From positions 1-20,108 of the forward strand of contig JANBTH010000344.1 in the NCBI GenBank assembly GCA_027578815.1: DNA of 20,108 nucleotides, given 5' to 3'. Below are positions 8,779 through 17,293 of this stretch, piece after piece (positions within the stretch are counted from its first letter, which is position 1; every line of letters begins with the position of its first letter). The notes beneath the pieces were generated by a model. That model saw nothing but the letters and a program-made list of their open reading frames with translations. It did no database searches and was not told the origin of the DNA. The translations under genes and the position numbers were made by a program. This stretch comes from Coemansia sp. RSA 1804 (lineage: Eukaryota > Kickxellomycota > Kickxellomycetes > Kickxellales > Kickxellaceae).

Positions 8779-11700
8779 ATGGGGTTTACTACTCTTGCTG
8801 CACAAGCAGGTGCTGTGAAAGATGCTGCATTTTATCCAGTTGCTGACACTGCGCTTATTCTAGCGACAATTTTAGTTGTATCTCGGATTGGTCTTAAAGC
8901 TACCTCCAGCTTTCGAGGTTCTGGTTCTCTTCTTTTACAGTGCTGCTATGCATTACTTTCTGCTCTTTCTTTTATCCAGTGCACAGACTGGACCAACGTC
9001 CATTTTCCTCTGTCGGTTGGACTGCTTTCCTTGCTGACATTGCACCCTTCTGGATATTATCCATTCCAACTGGCCAACTTGCTTGGAATGTACAGGTCGT
9101 TGAACGGTGATGTTGGTGGCGACATCTGGCACCAGGTTCTGTACGCTTCAATGCATGCTTATCTGCTAGTCACACATATAGATACCTTTGGCCAAGGCAT
9201 TTTGAACGATATGCAACGTCTTGTGTTCTACACCCAAGAACGCCGTCTGATTTCGCTTCGTAATACCCGAGACATTGAACTCGATGACCTGGATGAGCTT
9301 CCAGAGCGCTTGCGCATGGGCTCTGTTGCCAATGAGTTTAAATATGATGTCACTGAGTCTGCATTTGTGCTCCGTGCAATTGTTCGGTATTCTTGGCGCG
9401 CCATGCTCCCCATCTATATCATTGAAGCCATACTTGGTATTGCCACAGTGACCATTTCAATCTTAAATACACGCATTCTGCACTTTTTGGACATGCCCTC
9501 GGCCTACACCTGGCACGGAGGCTATAGCATCCTTTTTCTGGGACTATTTGCCGATATAATTGTAAAGCAGTTTGGTCGAATTAAGATATACTTGGAAGAT
9601 GAATCAGATAGGGTTATCCAAGCCCTCAATATCGAGCTGTTCCGTCTTCCTCTTACAAACGCCGGTCTTTGGAAAGAGCGCACAATATCAGATGCAAGGA
9701 GTGCGGCAGCTGAGATAAGGTATTGTATTGAAGACTTGCAACCTGTAGTTGGAAAGCTTGCCGGAATTATATCCGTCATTGTAGCAATATATAGTTACAT
9801 CGGCTGGTTGGTGCTTGTTCCAGCACTGGTAGAAGTAGCAATGATTTCTATTGAATGGCTGATGACAAGATATTTGGGAAATAAATTTACTTGGAGACCA
9901 GCCAGCACCTCGTATACTTTTAGTGCGGATGTAGAAGATATATTTTGCAATATAAAGGCTATCAAGATGTTTGGCTGGGAGCGCGTTTATGCGGATCCGG
10001 AACTCCAGAAGCACTGGCAGAGCGAGGAAAATGTAAGAGGTGTTCTTCCATGGTATGCGCCTGTTGTTCGGCTCAGCTGGAAGCTTTTTGGCTATGTTTC
10101 TATGGTTACAACAGAACTTTCTGTTTATCTTGCCGTTTATCTGTATACAGCATCCAGTGCTGGATCTGCACATTTTATTTCCAGTACCGACATGTTTCAG
10201 CTTGATATGCTGATACGCGATCTAAATAAAATCTATGAATCTGTCAAATGGCGCTATGGGTCATTCATCTCGTTAATACATCAAAACTACATACTGGAAA
10301 AGGCTCTCAAGGGTGACTTTGTTAACTCTCTGCCACGTTATCTCCTTGGATCTGTAGATGAAGGAAAAGAACTAGATAGCTCAAAGCCATCTGTTGCTTT
10401 AGAAGATTGTGACTTTTCTGTAAGCACCGATAAATCAGTGCTTGAAAACATCTCTTTTAGTGCGCAGGACGGCGAGCTTGTTGCGGTTGTTGGAAAGACA
10501 GGCAGTGGCAAGTCGTCTCTTCTTTTATCCATCTGTGGCGAAATTGAGAAAACAAAAGGAACAGGCGCTGTGTTTGGCACCATTGCATATATGGAGCAAA
10601 AACCTATAATCATAGACGAAACAGTACGTGATAACATTCTGTTTGGCCGCAAGTACGACAAGGAGCACTACAACCGAGTTATAGAGGCATGTGCGCTGAC
10701 CGAGGACATAAACGCTTGGAAAAAAGGCGATAGATCTGTGATTGGCGACCGCGGGATGAAGATCTCTGGTGGCCAGCGTGCACGCCTGGCTCTTGCTCGC
10801 ACCATATACTCCAAGGCTGACATCTATGTCCTCGATGATCCGCTCTCTGCAGTAGATGTCCATGTCAGGCGCCATATTCTGGACAATGTTATTATGGACT
10901 CGGGGCTGCTTGGTGGAAAGCTCCGCATTCTGACTGTAAACAGCGAGAAACTGCTTCCATACTTTAACCAGGTAATTCGACTAGATGAAGGCAAGGCAGT
11001 GGTTACAAAACAGGTGCCTCAAACATACCAACCCCTTACAACAGATTTCAACCATGCTAAAATCAGTGTATACGATGCTGATAACACCGAATTAACCGAT
11101 GCAACAGAAACCGCTGAAAGCGATCAACAGATGGCAGCTACAGAACACCCAGATGACATCCAACCAGATTATGATTTTAAATTTGAAAACTCGTTTGGCT
11201 CCAAGGGTGTTTCCAGGCCGGAGCTCCGTCAATGGGGCAAGTGGAGCAACATTAAATATGTCGTAAATGTATTTGGGATTTCTTCATTTTTAACGGTTTT
11301 TCTGGTTGGATATGTTAGCCCGGTGCTTGGGTATATCATGGATGGATACAAGTTGAATATTCTCAGTTCCAATACAAGTGACAGCAAAACAAAAAGCGCC
11401 GCTGCAGTTTTAAACTACTTGCGTATAAGTATGCTAAACGAAACTATTGAAAATACGTTTGAAATGATCAGATCGCATTTGTCAAATACATTCCACAGTA
11501 GTCGATTTCAAACTAAGATCACAAGTATGTTTGTCAACAGTTTGATTCATGCTCCGCTGTCATTCTATGACAGTACCACTAGCACCGACCTGTCTTCTAT
11601 TTATAACACAGTATCTAGGAATATGTCAAATAGAATACCCAAATTCCTTATGTGGAATCTATCTAGCGTTCTAGAGATTACTTTGTCAGTTTATCGAATT

Positions 11701-13158
11701 ACACGAAATGCACCGCTTCTTCTTTTGGCTATTCCGCTTGCTATTTGGTATGACAACAAACACGAGTCGCTGTTTGGGCCTATAAAGAAGTCATTGAGAA
11801 GGATTCAGGGGAATGCATCAACCAAGATCCATAAGCTGGACAACATTATTTTTCGTGGAAAAAGACTCATCCGTCTGCTGAATGTCGAACCTTATTTTAC
11901 AAAGCTGTACACAGGCATGAAAAATGCTCATACAAGGATTCTATATACCGAAGATGCGATTAGGGTACTGTCAAAGACAGTCGATCATGTTGTTTGCAGA
12001 TCTTGTGATTCGTTTGTCAAGGTAGCCATGATTGTTCAGAACTACATTTTTGGCCACAGCATTTCCTCCAGTGGATTCATCACATTTGCAAATCTATATC
12101 AAATTATAGTCGATGATATGACAGTTGTTCTTGAGATTCCTAAAAAATTCCAATCTATTAACGAGGGAATAGATATTCTTAGACATTATGCGGACATGGA
12201 ACGCGATGGCGGTCCTGATACGGACACGGTTGAGCCACCGTCAAACTGGCTGGCATCGGGAAAGATTGAGCTCCGCAACTTTAGCATGAAGTATCATAAA
12301 GATCTCGAGTATGTGCTCAAGGACATTAGTCTTACAATCAACCCTGGAGAAAGAATTGGCATTGTTGGTCGCACAGGTGCTGGAAAGACATCGCTCTGTC
12401 GCGCAATTTTCCGCCTTGTCAGCAAAAAGACTTGTGAAGGGTCTATTCTTATTGACGGGTGCGATATCTCTACAATAAAGACAAGTGTTCTACGTCCAAA
12501 AATAGGCACAATTCCGCAGGAATCAACCATGTTTAAAGGCTCGTTCAAACAGAACCTGGATCCGTTGGTGGAGTATACGATTGAGGACATGTGGGCCGCA
12601 TTAATCAAATGCAATATGGTGGAGCTTGTTGAGCCAAAGCGTGATCGAACCAAAGATCGCAGCATCGGTTCCTACAGCGATTACTATGAAGGCATTAAAA
12701 GGGATATTGCCGACTGGGATAAAGAATGGCAAGTGTCTAGCTGGATGAAGCGTATATTTCTTTGGATTTTTGTTAGCAAACCAAAGCTACCAAATGGAGT
12801 AAACGTAAAAGATAAATATGGGCTTGACAGAAGCATTGGCGACTATAACAGCTTTAGCGATGGCCAGAAGCAGCTGTTTAGTCTATGTCGACTGCTGATG
12901 CGCAAGCGCAAGATCATTGTGCTCGACGAGGCAACGGCTGACGTTGATCTAGAGACCGACAACGAGATGCAAAAGCTGTTCCGTAGCGAATTCAAGGATA
13001 GCACGGTGCTGACCATTGCTCATCGGTTGGAGACCATTATGAACAGCGACAAGATCATTGTCATGGACAAGGGCAGAGTTGTCGAGTTTGGCCCTCCAAA
13101 GGATCTTATTGACCAAGGCGGGTACTTTTCGGAGCTTGTCAAAGCCAATGAGTTTTAG
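8779..13158 (+). CDS. ABCC (MRP)-type full-length ABC transporter
   Basis: This is an ATP-driven exporter of the multidrug-resistance-protein subfamily. In fungi these are typically vacuolar or plasma-membrane pumps for glutathione conjugates, metals, bile-acid-like or other organic anions. The first ATG (8779) gives 1,459 residues, a normal length. The order is TMD0-like hydrophobic region (~10-125), linker, TMD1 (~196-520), NBD1, acidic linker, TMD2 (~830-1150), NBD2. NBD1 has Walker A GKTGSGKS (572-579), signature SGGQR (663-667) and Walker B IYVLDD (682-687). NBD2 has Walker A GRTGAGKT (1197-1204), signature SDGQ (1360-1363), Walker B with Glu1384 and switch His1415. The first ATP site is degenerate: Asp687 replaces the catalytic Glu, Asn721 stands at the usual H-loop His, and the partner signature is SDGQ. 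NBD2 carries an extra segment of ~60 residues before its signature. No intron is evident. Substrate is unknown. Confidence 0.94.
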   Translation: MGFTTLAAQAGAVKDAAFYPVADTALILATILVVSRIGLKATSSFRGSGSLLLQCCYALLSALSFIQCTDWTNVHFPLSVGLLSLLTLHPSGYYPFQLANLLGMYRSLNGDVGGDIWHQVLYASMHAYLLVTHIDTFGQGILNDMQRLVFYTQERRLISLRNTRDIELDDLDELPERLRMGSVANEFKYDVTESAFVLRAIVRYSWRAMLPIYIIEAILGIATVTISILNTRILHFLDMPSAYTWHGGYSILFLGLFADIIVKQFGRIKIYLEDESDRVIQALNIELFRLPLTNAGLWKERTISDARSAAAEIRYCIEDLQPVVGKLAGIISVIVAIYSYIGWLVLVPALVEVAMISIEWLMTRYLGNKFTWRPASTSYTFSADVEDIFCNIKAIKMFGWERVYADPELQKHWQSEENVRGVLPWYAPVVRLSWKLFGYVSMVTTELSVYLAVYLYTASSAGSAHFISSTDMFQLDMLIRDLNKIYESVKWRYGSFISLIHQNYILEKALKGDFVNSLPRYLLGSVDEGKELDSSKPSVALEDCDFSVSTDKSVLENISFSAQDGELVAVVGKTGSGKSSLLLSICGEIEKTKGTGAVFGTIAYMEQKPIIIDETVRDNILFGRKYDKEHYNRVIEACALTEDINAWKKGDRSVIGDRGMKISGGQRARLALARTIYSKADIYVLDDPLSAVDVHVRRHILDNVIMDSGLLGGKLRILTVNSEKLLPYFNQVIRLDEGKAVVTKQVPQTYQPLTTDFNHAKISVYDADNTELTDATETAESDQQMAATEHPDDIQPDYDFKFENSFGSKGVSRPELRQWGKWSNIKYVVNVFGISSFLTVFLVGYVSPVLGYIMDGYKLNILSSNTSDSKTKSAAAVLNYLRISMLNETIENTFEMIRSHLSNTFHSSRFQTKITSMFVNSLIHAPLSFYDSTTSTDLSSIYNTVSRNMSNRIPKFLMWNLSSVLEITLSVYRITRNAPLLLLAIPLAIWYDNKHESLFGPIKKSLRRIQGNASTKIHKLDNIIFRGKRLIRLLNVEPYFTKLYTGMKNAHTRILYTEDAIRVLSKTVDHVVCRSCDSFVKVAMIVQNYIFGHSISSSGFITFANLYQIIVDDMTVVLEIPKKFQSINEGIDILRHYADMERDGGPDTDTVEPPSNWLASGKIELRNFSMKYHKDLEYVLKDISLTINPGERIGIVGRTGAGKTSLCRAIFRLVSKKTCEGSILIDGCDISTIKTSVLRPKIGTIPQESTMFKGSFKQNLDPLVEYTIEDMWAALIKCNMVELVEPKRDRTKDRSIGSYSDYYEGIKRDIADWDKEWQVSSWMKRIFLWIFVSKPKLPNGVNVKDKYGLDRSIGDYNSFSDGQKQLFSLCRLLMRKRKIIVLDEATADVDLETDNEMQKLFRSEFKDSTVLTIAHRLETIMNSDKIIVMDKGRVVEFGPPKDLIDQGGYFSELVKANEF

Positions 13159-13412
13159 AGCGGATTTATTCCTTTTCGTCTGATGTCGTGATCCTCAAGA
13201 AAAAAGGAGCTTGTGGTGTGTATGATTCACACTGTCGAGAAATTTCCGCCTTGCTGACAAACCCTCTCTTTTTTCCACAGAAATAACTTTTCTTGCTTTA
13301 TTTAAAACAAAATTGACTTTTTACATTTACATTTTTCTTTTATCCGCTATTTACATTTCTTCAATTCTACAGTTAGCTTGAAGGAAACTCAGGCATTCTT
13401 TACTTTTTTCAT
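13159..13412 (+). other. Short intergenic region with repeated TTTACATTT
   Basis: This holds the 3' end of the ABC gene and the 5' flank of the RING gene. Overlapping and spaced copies of TTTACATTT occur at about 13318-13334 and 13350-13358 in C/T-rich DNA shortly before the RING start codon. No TATA box or coding sequence is clear. Confidence 0.35.
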
Positions 13413-16097
13413 ATGGGACAGGCCGCTTCATCGTCTCCGGGCAACAATGCCTCAGAGGGCCAGGCTGGTGCACAGCAGCGACAGCAGCGGCAGCGCTCAG
13501 CAATGCCATCGTCAACAGCAAATTCGCAACAATCCAGAAGAAGCGAGAGGCAGGCAGATGCTGCAAGTACTGCTGACACCTCTGCTGGAGGGCTACGCCG
13601 CCGCCGGAACCAAGGTACCCGCTATTCGCCCTACGCAAATCCCAGCACCTCCACATCGACAATGCAAGCAAGCAGACAAGCACCATCCTTGTCACAAAGC
13701 ACAAGTACACAGCAGAATGAGGACCATGCTAGCAATAGCGACAGGGAAATGGAGGAAATGCGCAGAAATGCAATGAATCTTGTAGAGTCAGTGGTGCCTA
13801 TGAGTCCATCCTTCCAACCCCTGCCCCATTCTACACTAGAAAACACCTCGGGAGCAAGCGCTGGTGCCAATGATGACATCTCCCCGGATAGAGACGTTGA
13901 AATGACCGATGTGGATGGCGAGGGTGATGAGCCGTCACAACCTGCAGCTTCGGAAGTGCCGAGCGGATCACGTTCTGCCTCTTCGTCGAGACGCAGCAAC
14001 CGCATAGTTGGCGGAGACATGCTATTGGCTCGCATTATAGGCAGGTCCATCGTCGATACCGTTGCTCGCGAGATGGAGGAAAACAGACCTGTTCTAACCG
14101 CCGCAGACAGGACACGCGGGAGAGATGCACAGCAGAGCGGAAGCGGCACCAATAGCGAGAACTTTTTCTTTCACTCAATACCTACTGCTCCGGCCACTAC
14201 TTCACGAGAGCGAAGCACAGAGACTGATCCAAGTGGCCAGCAGCAGCAACACCAATCAACATCCCAGTCACCTGCCCCAGAATCAGACCTTCCGATGTAC
14301 AACATGGGCTTCTCAAGCAGAATAGCTCTCTACAGGGATGTGGCACGCTTTATCTTGTCCATTCTTGTATCTGACCTCGGCAACGAGAACAGCAGCAGAA
14401 ACAACGGTAACGACCAAGATCGCCCAAACTTTGAATATAGCTTTCCTCTGCGGGTTCAAAATGAGCCTCTGGCGCCATTATCCAACACTGACAATCTGGC
14501 GCCCAACACTGCCAATACCTCTTCGACAAGTCCAGCCCAAGAAAACGCTGCTGCTGATGCTACTTCTTCTACAAATACATCTGGCCAGGCGTCTCAACAG
14601 GGGACACGGCTGAACGCTGCTGATCTTCTACGGACTACTAGGATGCACTACCGCATGTTTTTGCTTCCGGATGCTATAGATCAGACGCTTGAGCATTATG
14701 AGCGCCGCAACAGCAGAACGCAGCCATCTAACGAATCGGATGGCGCTAGTGCTAGTTCCGGTAACAGTGAGACGGTTGACTCGCCAGTTATTGCAAGCTT
14801 GAATTCAGTGATCGACAGAATCGACAACAGGGTTTCACAGCCTTCGGAGCCATTATCATCATCATCGCCATCAGATCAAGGGGCAACCAGAACAACAAGC
14901 AGCATTCTTGGTGAAGCAACCGCCCGGACATCTGGAAACGAGCTGCTCCGTACGATGAGACAAAGAGAGCGTGAGGAAAAGCTGCGGCGGCTGCGTAGCA
15001 TGGTGCGGGCAATGGGCGACGAGCGTCGCTTTCTGCCTGTTCCCGTGGTTATCCTTGGCATGCAGCTAAGCGGTGAGCTGCATCAAGAGATTAGATCACG
15101 GTTTGGTGTACCAGAGCGCACAGATATGCAAACGAATGCTTCGCGACCCAGTGGTGATACCGCTGATACTTCAGCTAGCCCTGTCGCTACTGCTGCCAAT
15201 GTCGCCACCAGCAGCAGCAGCAGCACGCAACGCACTTCTGCAGATATTGCTTCTGCTGCTTCTGCTTCTAGACGCGACGGCTCTGGAAGAGGTGATGACG
15301 GCGGTGTCCAGGGCATTCTCAGGGGCATTCGCACTCGCGTTGGCCAGATTGTTCCAAGTATAGTAGACGGGTTGGCAGCGTGGCGGCGCCATGGCCGTAA
15401 TGACCTAGGAGCTGCTGCATCGGCAGCCAACACAAGCGCTGGAGGATCAGATGACGGGGTCAGCAATGCGGATGCAGAGCCAGCAGCGGCACAGCCGACA
15501 ACAGGCGAAAGCAATGGCGTGGCCAACAACAGCACCGATGATGGACCGATGATGTCTGCCTATCTGACCATCCAGTACACGCAGCTGGGAAACCCGCTGC
15601 TGCTGCACATTGTTGCGTCAACGCTGTTTTCTGACTTGCTGGGCGACGCAGGATCCGACGGAAGAGCAGGCAGCAGCACATCCGGAAATGACTATGAAAT
15701 TTTGACTGAGCTTTCCAACATTATTGGTCAGGTGATGTCAAACACGGTCAGCCAAGACCTGGTGAACAAGAAGCTAGCGAAATACAGGTATGAGGGCATT
15801 GTTGGTGGCGAGACAAAGGACGGCAAGAAAAACACTGATGTGCTTGCGCGACTGATAGTGGACGATGACGATGTGGAAGGAGGTGCAAAGCTGGATGGTG
15901 ATGTTCAAAGTGTAGTCAAGCTGGTTTCGGCTGACCGCTGCTCTGTGTGCTTGGAGGATTTCAAGGTCGGGGAGGTTCTTAGAGTGCTTGGGTGCCATCA
16001 TGCTTTGCACTTGCCGTGTGGAGACTCTTGGTTTACGCAGGGCTCCAATATGTGTCCGATTTGTCGCTCTGAGGCGGTGAGCACTGGTGCAAGATGA
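13413..16097 (+). CDS. RING-H2 E3 ubiquitin ligase, long disordered, possible N-myristoyl anchor
   Basis: An 894-residue protein with a C-terminal RING-H2 domain: Cys843, Cys846, Cys861, His863, His866, Cys869, Cys881 and Cys884 (spacing C-x2-C-x14-C-x-H-x2-H-x2-C-x11-C-x2-C). Such domains bind two zinc ions and recruit an E2 to ubiquitinate targets. The rest is mainly Ser/Thr/Ala/Gln-rich low complexity, with a basic helical part (~515-545) and a hydrophobic segment (~720-743) that may mediate folding or binding. The N terminus MGQAAS fits the N-myristoylation pattern (Gly2, Ser6), which suggests membrane association. It is a single open frame from ATG 13413 to TGA 16095-16097, with the start in a moderate context. 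It converges with the zinc-finger gene. I cannot name an orthologue. The RING call is firm and the lipid anchor is inferred. Confidence 0.9.
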   Translation: MGQAASSSPGNNASEGQAGAQQRQQRQRSAMPSSTANSQQSRRSERQADAASTADTSAGGLRRRRNQGTRYSPYANPSTSTSTMQASRQAPSLSQSTSTQQNEDHASNSDREMEEMRRNAMNLVESVVPMSPSFQPLPHSTLENTSGASAGANDDISPDRDVEMTDVDGEGDEPSQPAASEVPSGSRSASSSRRSNRIVGGDMLLARIIGRSIVDTVAREMEENRPVLTAADRTRGRDAQQSGSGTNSENFFFHSIPTAPATTSRERSTETDPSGQQQQHQSTSQSPAPESDLPMYNMGFSSRIALYRDVARFILSILVSDLGNENSSRNNGNDQDRPNFEYSFPLRVQNEPLAPLSNTDNLAPNTANTSSTSPAQENAAADATSSTNTSGQASQQGTRLNAADLLRTTRMHYRMFLLPDAIDQTLEHYERRNSRTQPSNESDGASASSGNSETVDSPVIASLNSVIDRIDNRVSQPSEPLSSSSPSDQGATRTTSSILGEATARTSGNELLRTMRQREREEKLRRLRSMVRAMGDERRFLPVPVVILGMQLSGELHQEIRSRFGVPERTDMQTNASRPSGDTADTSASPVATAANVATSSSSSTQRTSADIASAASASRRDGSGRGDDGGVQGILRGIRTRVGQIVPSIVDGLAAWRRHGRNDLGAAASAANTSAGGSDDGVSNADAEPAAAQPTTGESNGVANNSTDDGPMMSAYLTIQYTQLGNPLLLHIVASTLFSDLLGDAGSDGRAGSSTSGNDYEILTELSNIIGQVMSNTVSQDLVNKKLAKYRYEGIVGGETKDGKKNTDVLARLIVDDDDVEGGAKLDGDVQSVVKLVSADRCSVCLEDFKVGEVLRVLGCHHALHLPCGDSWFTQGSNMCPICRSEAVSTGAR

Positions 16098-16242
16098 GGT
16101 GGAGATATTATGATTCTTTTTGTATTAGCACTATTTTTTTTAGTTTTTTTTTCCACGGATGATGAATACAGGGTTTGAAAAAGCTAGAATATAAAAGAAA
16201 ATTAAGCATAAACCATGCTCTTTAACATGAATGTCAGATTAA
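16098..16242. other. Convergent 3' region between RING and zinc-finger genes
   Basis: Only 145 bp separates the two stop codons. It holds long T runs on the plus strand (around 16132-16151), so the transcripts of the two genes probably end close together or overlap. No separate gene is seen. Confidence 0.4.
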
Positions 16243-16626
16243 CTAGCGCATGGTTCTGTGGATGTCAAGACTGTACCAGGGATGCGCAATTTCCAGATGG
16301 GTCAGTTGGTCGGTGTACGTCTGCGAGTTTGAGCTGCAAAAGGGACAGATGTACGCCTCCAGCGTGTACCGTGAAAGATCCCCCAGGATGCTTTCCTTTG
16401 TAGCTTTTGGGCGAATCCCAAGGGACGATGATAATGAAGAGCCATCTGCCTTCTTGCTTGTGCGACGGCACTTTTGCTGTATAACCATATGTGTCGACAA
16501 GGAATCCGAGGAGTCGTCACTGATACTGCTGCTATTTGATTGTGTTTCTGGAAGCTGCTCCGTGTATTCCATTGGCAGGATAATGTCGATTTGCGAGCTG
16601 AATCTCACTTGCTTCTGCAGCGCCAT
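16243..16626 (-). CDS. Small C2H2 zinc-finger protein
   Basis: A 127-residue protein with a Ser-rich, probably disordered N-terminal part (~30-70) and a single C2H2-type finger near the C terminus: Cys94, Cys97, His110, His115 (C-x2-C-x12-H-x4-H). The sequence around it, YICPFC and HLEIAHPWYSL, is typical of a folded zinc ribbon or finger and argues for a real gene. The stop is TAG (plus-strand CTA at 16243-16245) and the start is the first ATG in frame. A TATA-like GTTATATAC on the coding strand lies about 110 nt upstream (16734-16742). A single finger could bind nucleic acid or protein, and I do not recognise the family. Confidence 0.7.
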   Translation of the reverse strand: MALQKQVRFSSQIDIILPMEYTEQLPETQSNSSSISDDSSDSLSTHMVIQQKCRRTSKKADGSSLSSSLGIRPKATKESILGDLSRYTLEAYICPFCSSNSQTYTDQLTHLEIAHPWYSLDIHRTMR

Positions 16627-17293
16627 CTTGTTGAAGCGGTTAAAAGTATGCCAACTAGTTCAAATATGCGTTATGGTTGTAAATGTAAGTGCTTGGTGAT
16701 TTGGAGAGTATGTTAGCAAGGGAAACCATATATGTATATAACACAAACAATCATAAAGTGTTGTAAAGACCAAGAGAAAAATGAAAAATTCGGAACCTGG
16801 TTCTCGAAAATAACATAAATATAAACTTATTTTCAGAAAAGAAGAAACGAGAGAATGAACTGGAACATTTATCATTAAATATGGCTCTATTTGAAAGCCA
16901 GAAAAAGGGAACAAATATAGGTACCATGACATCTGACATTTTGATTGCACAAATGAATTCTTTTACTTTTCATCCAAATGTAAAGAGACAGATGAGTGAC
17001 GTAATAAAAACCACCTGTTTGTCTAGCTACGAGATTTGTTGTTTTTTCTTGTCAAAGAACATTGCTTGAGTAATTGAATGGACGCAATATGAAAATTTAT
17101 TAGATTATGTATCAGCCGTAATCGCCATCTGTGTAACATCATTATACCAGCTCTTGCATGTGTGGTGCATCTGTTTTGCAGCCATGTCAATTTTTTTAAA
17201 TTGTTCACAAAGATGTGGATGTGAACATCCTCTTTTGCTTCTCTATTCAACCTGTTTGCTAGTATTTGCTTTTCTAAACAAACACTTTACAAG
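16627..17293. other. Divergent intergenic region between zinc-finger and F-box/LRR genes
   Basis: This should contain both promoters. Visible items are GTATATAAC (16734-16742, TATA-like for the minus-strand gene), a CRE/bZIP-like TGACGTAA (16997-17004), and a perfect 8-bp inverted repeat, TGTTCACA (17202-17209) with TGTGAACA (17220-17227), in the presumed leader of the F-box gene. A 62-codon plus frame (16884-17069) and a 26-codon minus frame (17105-17185) exist, but neither shows a family signature, so I do not call them genes. Confidence 0.4.

Noticed and set aside
16884..17069. 62-codon plus-strand frame in the intergenic region
   Set aside because: No motif, AT-rich composition, and it lies where the F-box promoter is expected. 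It cannot be told from chance.
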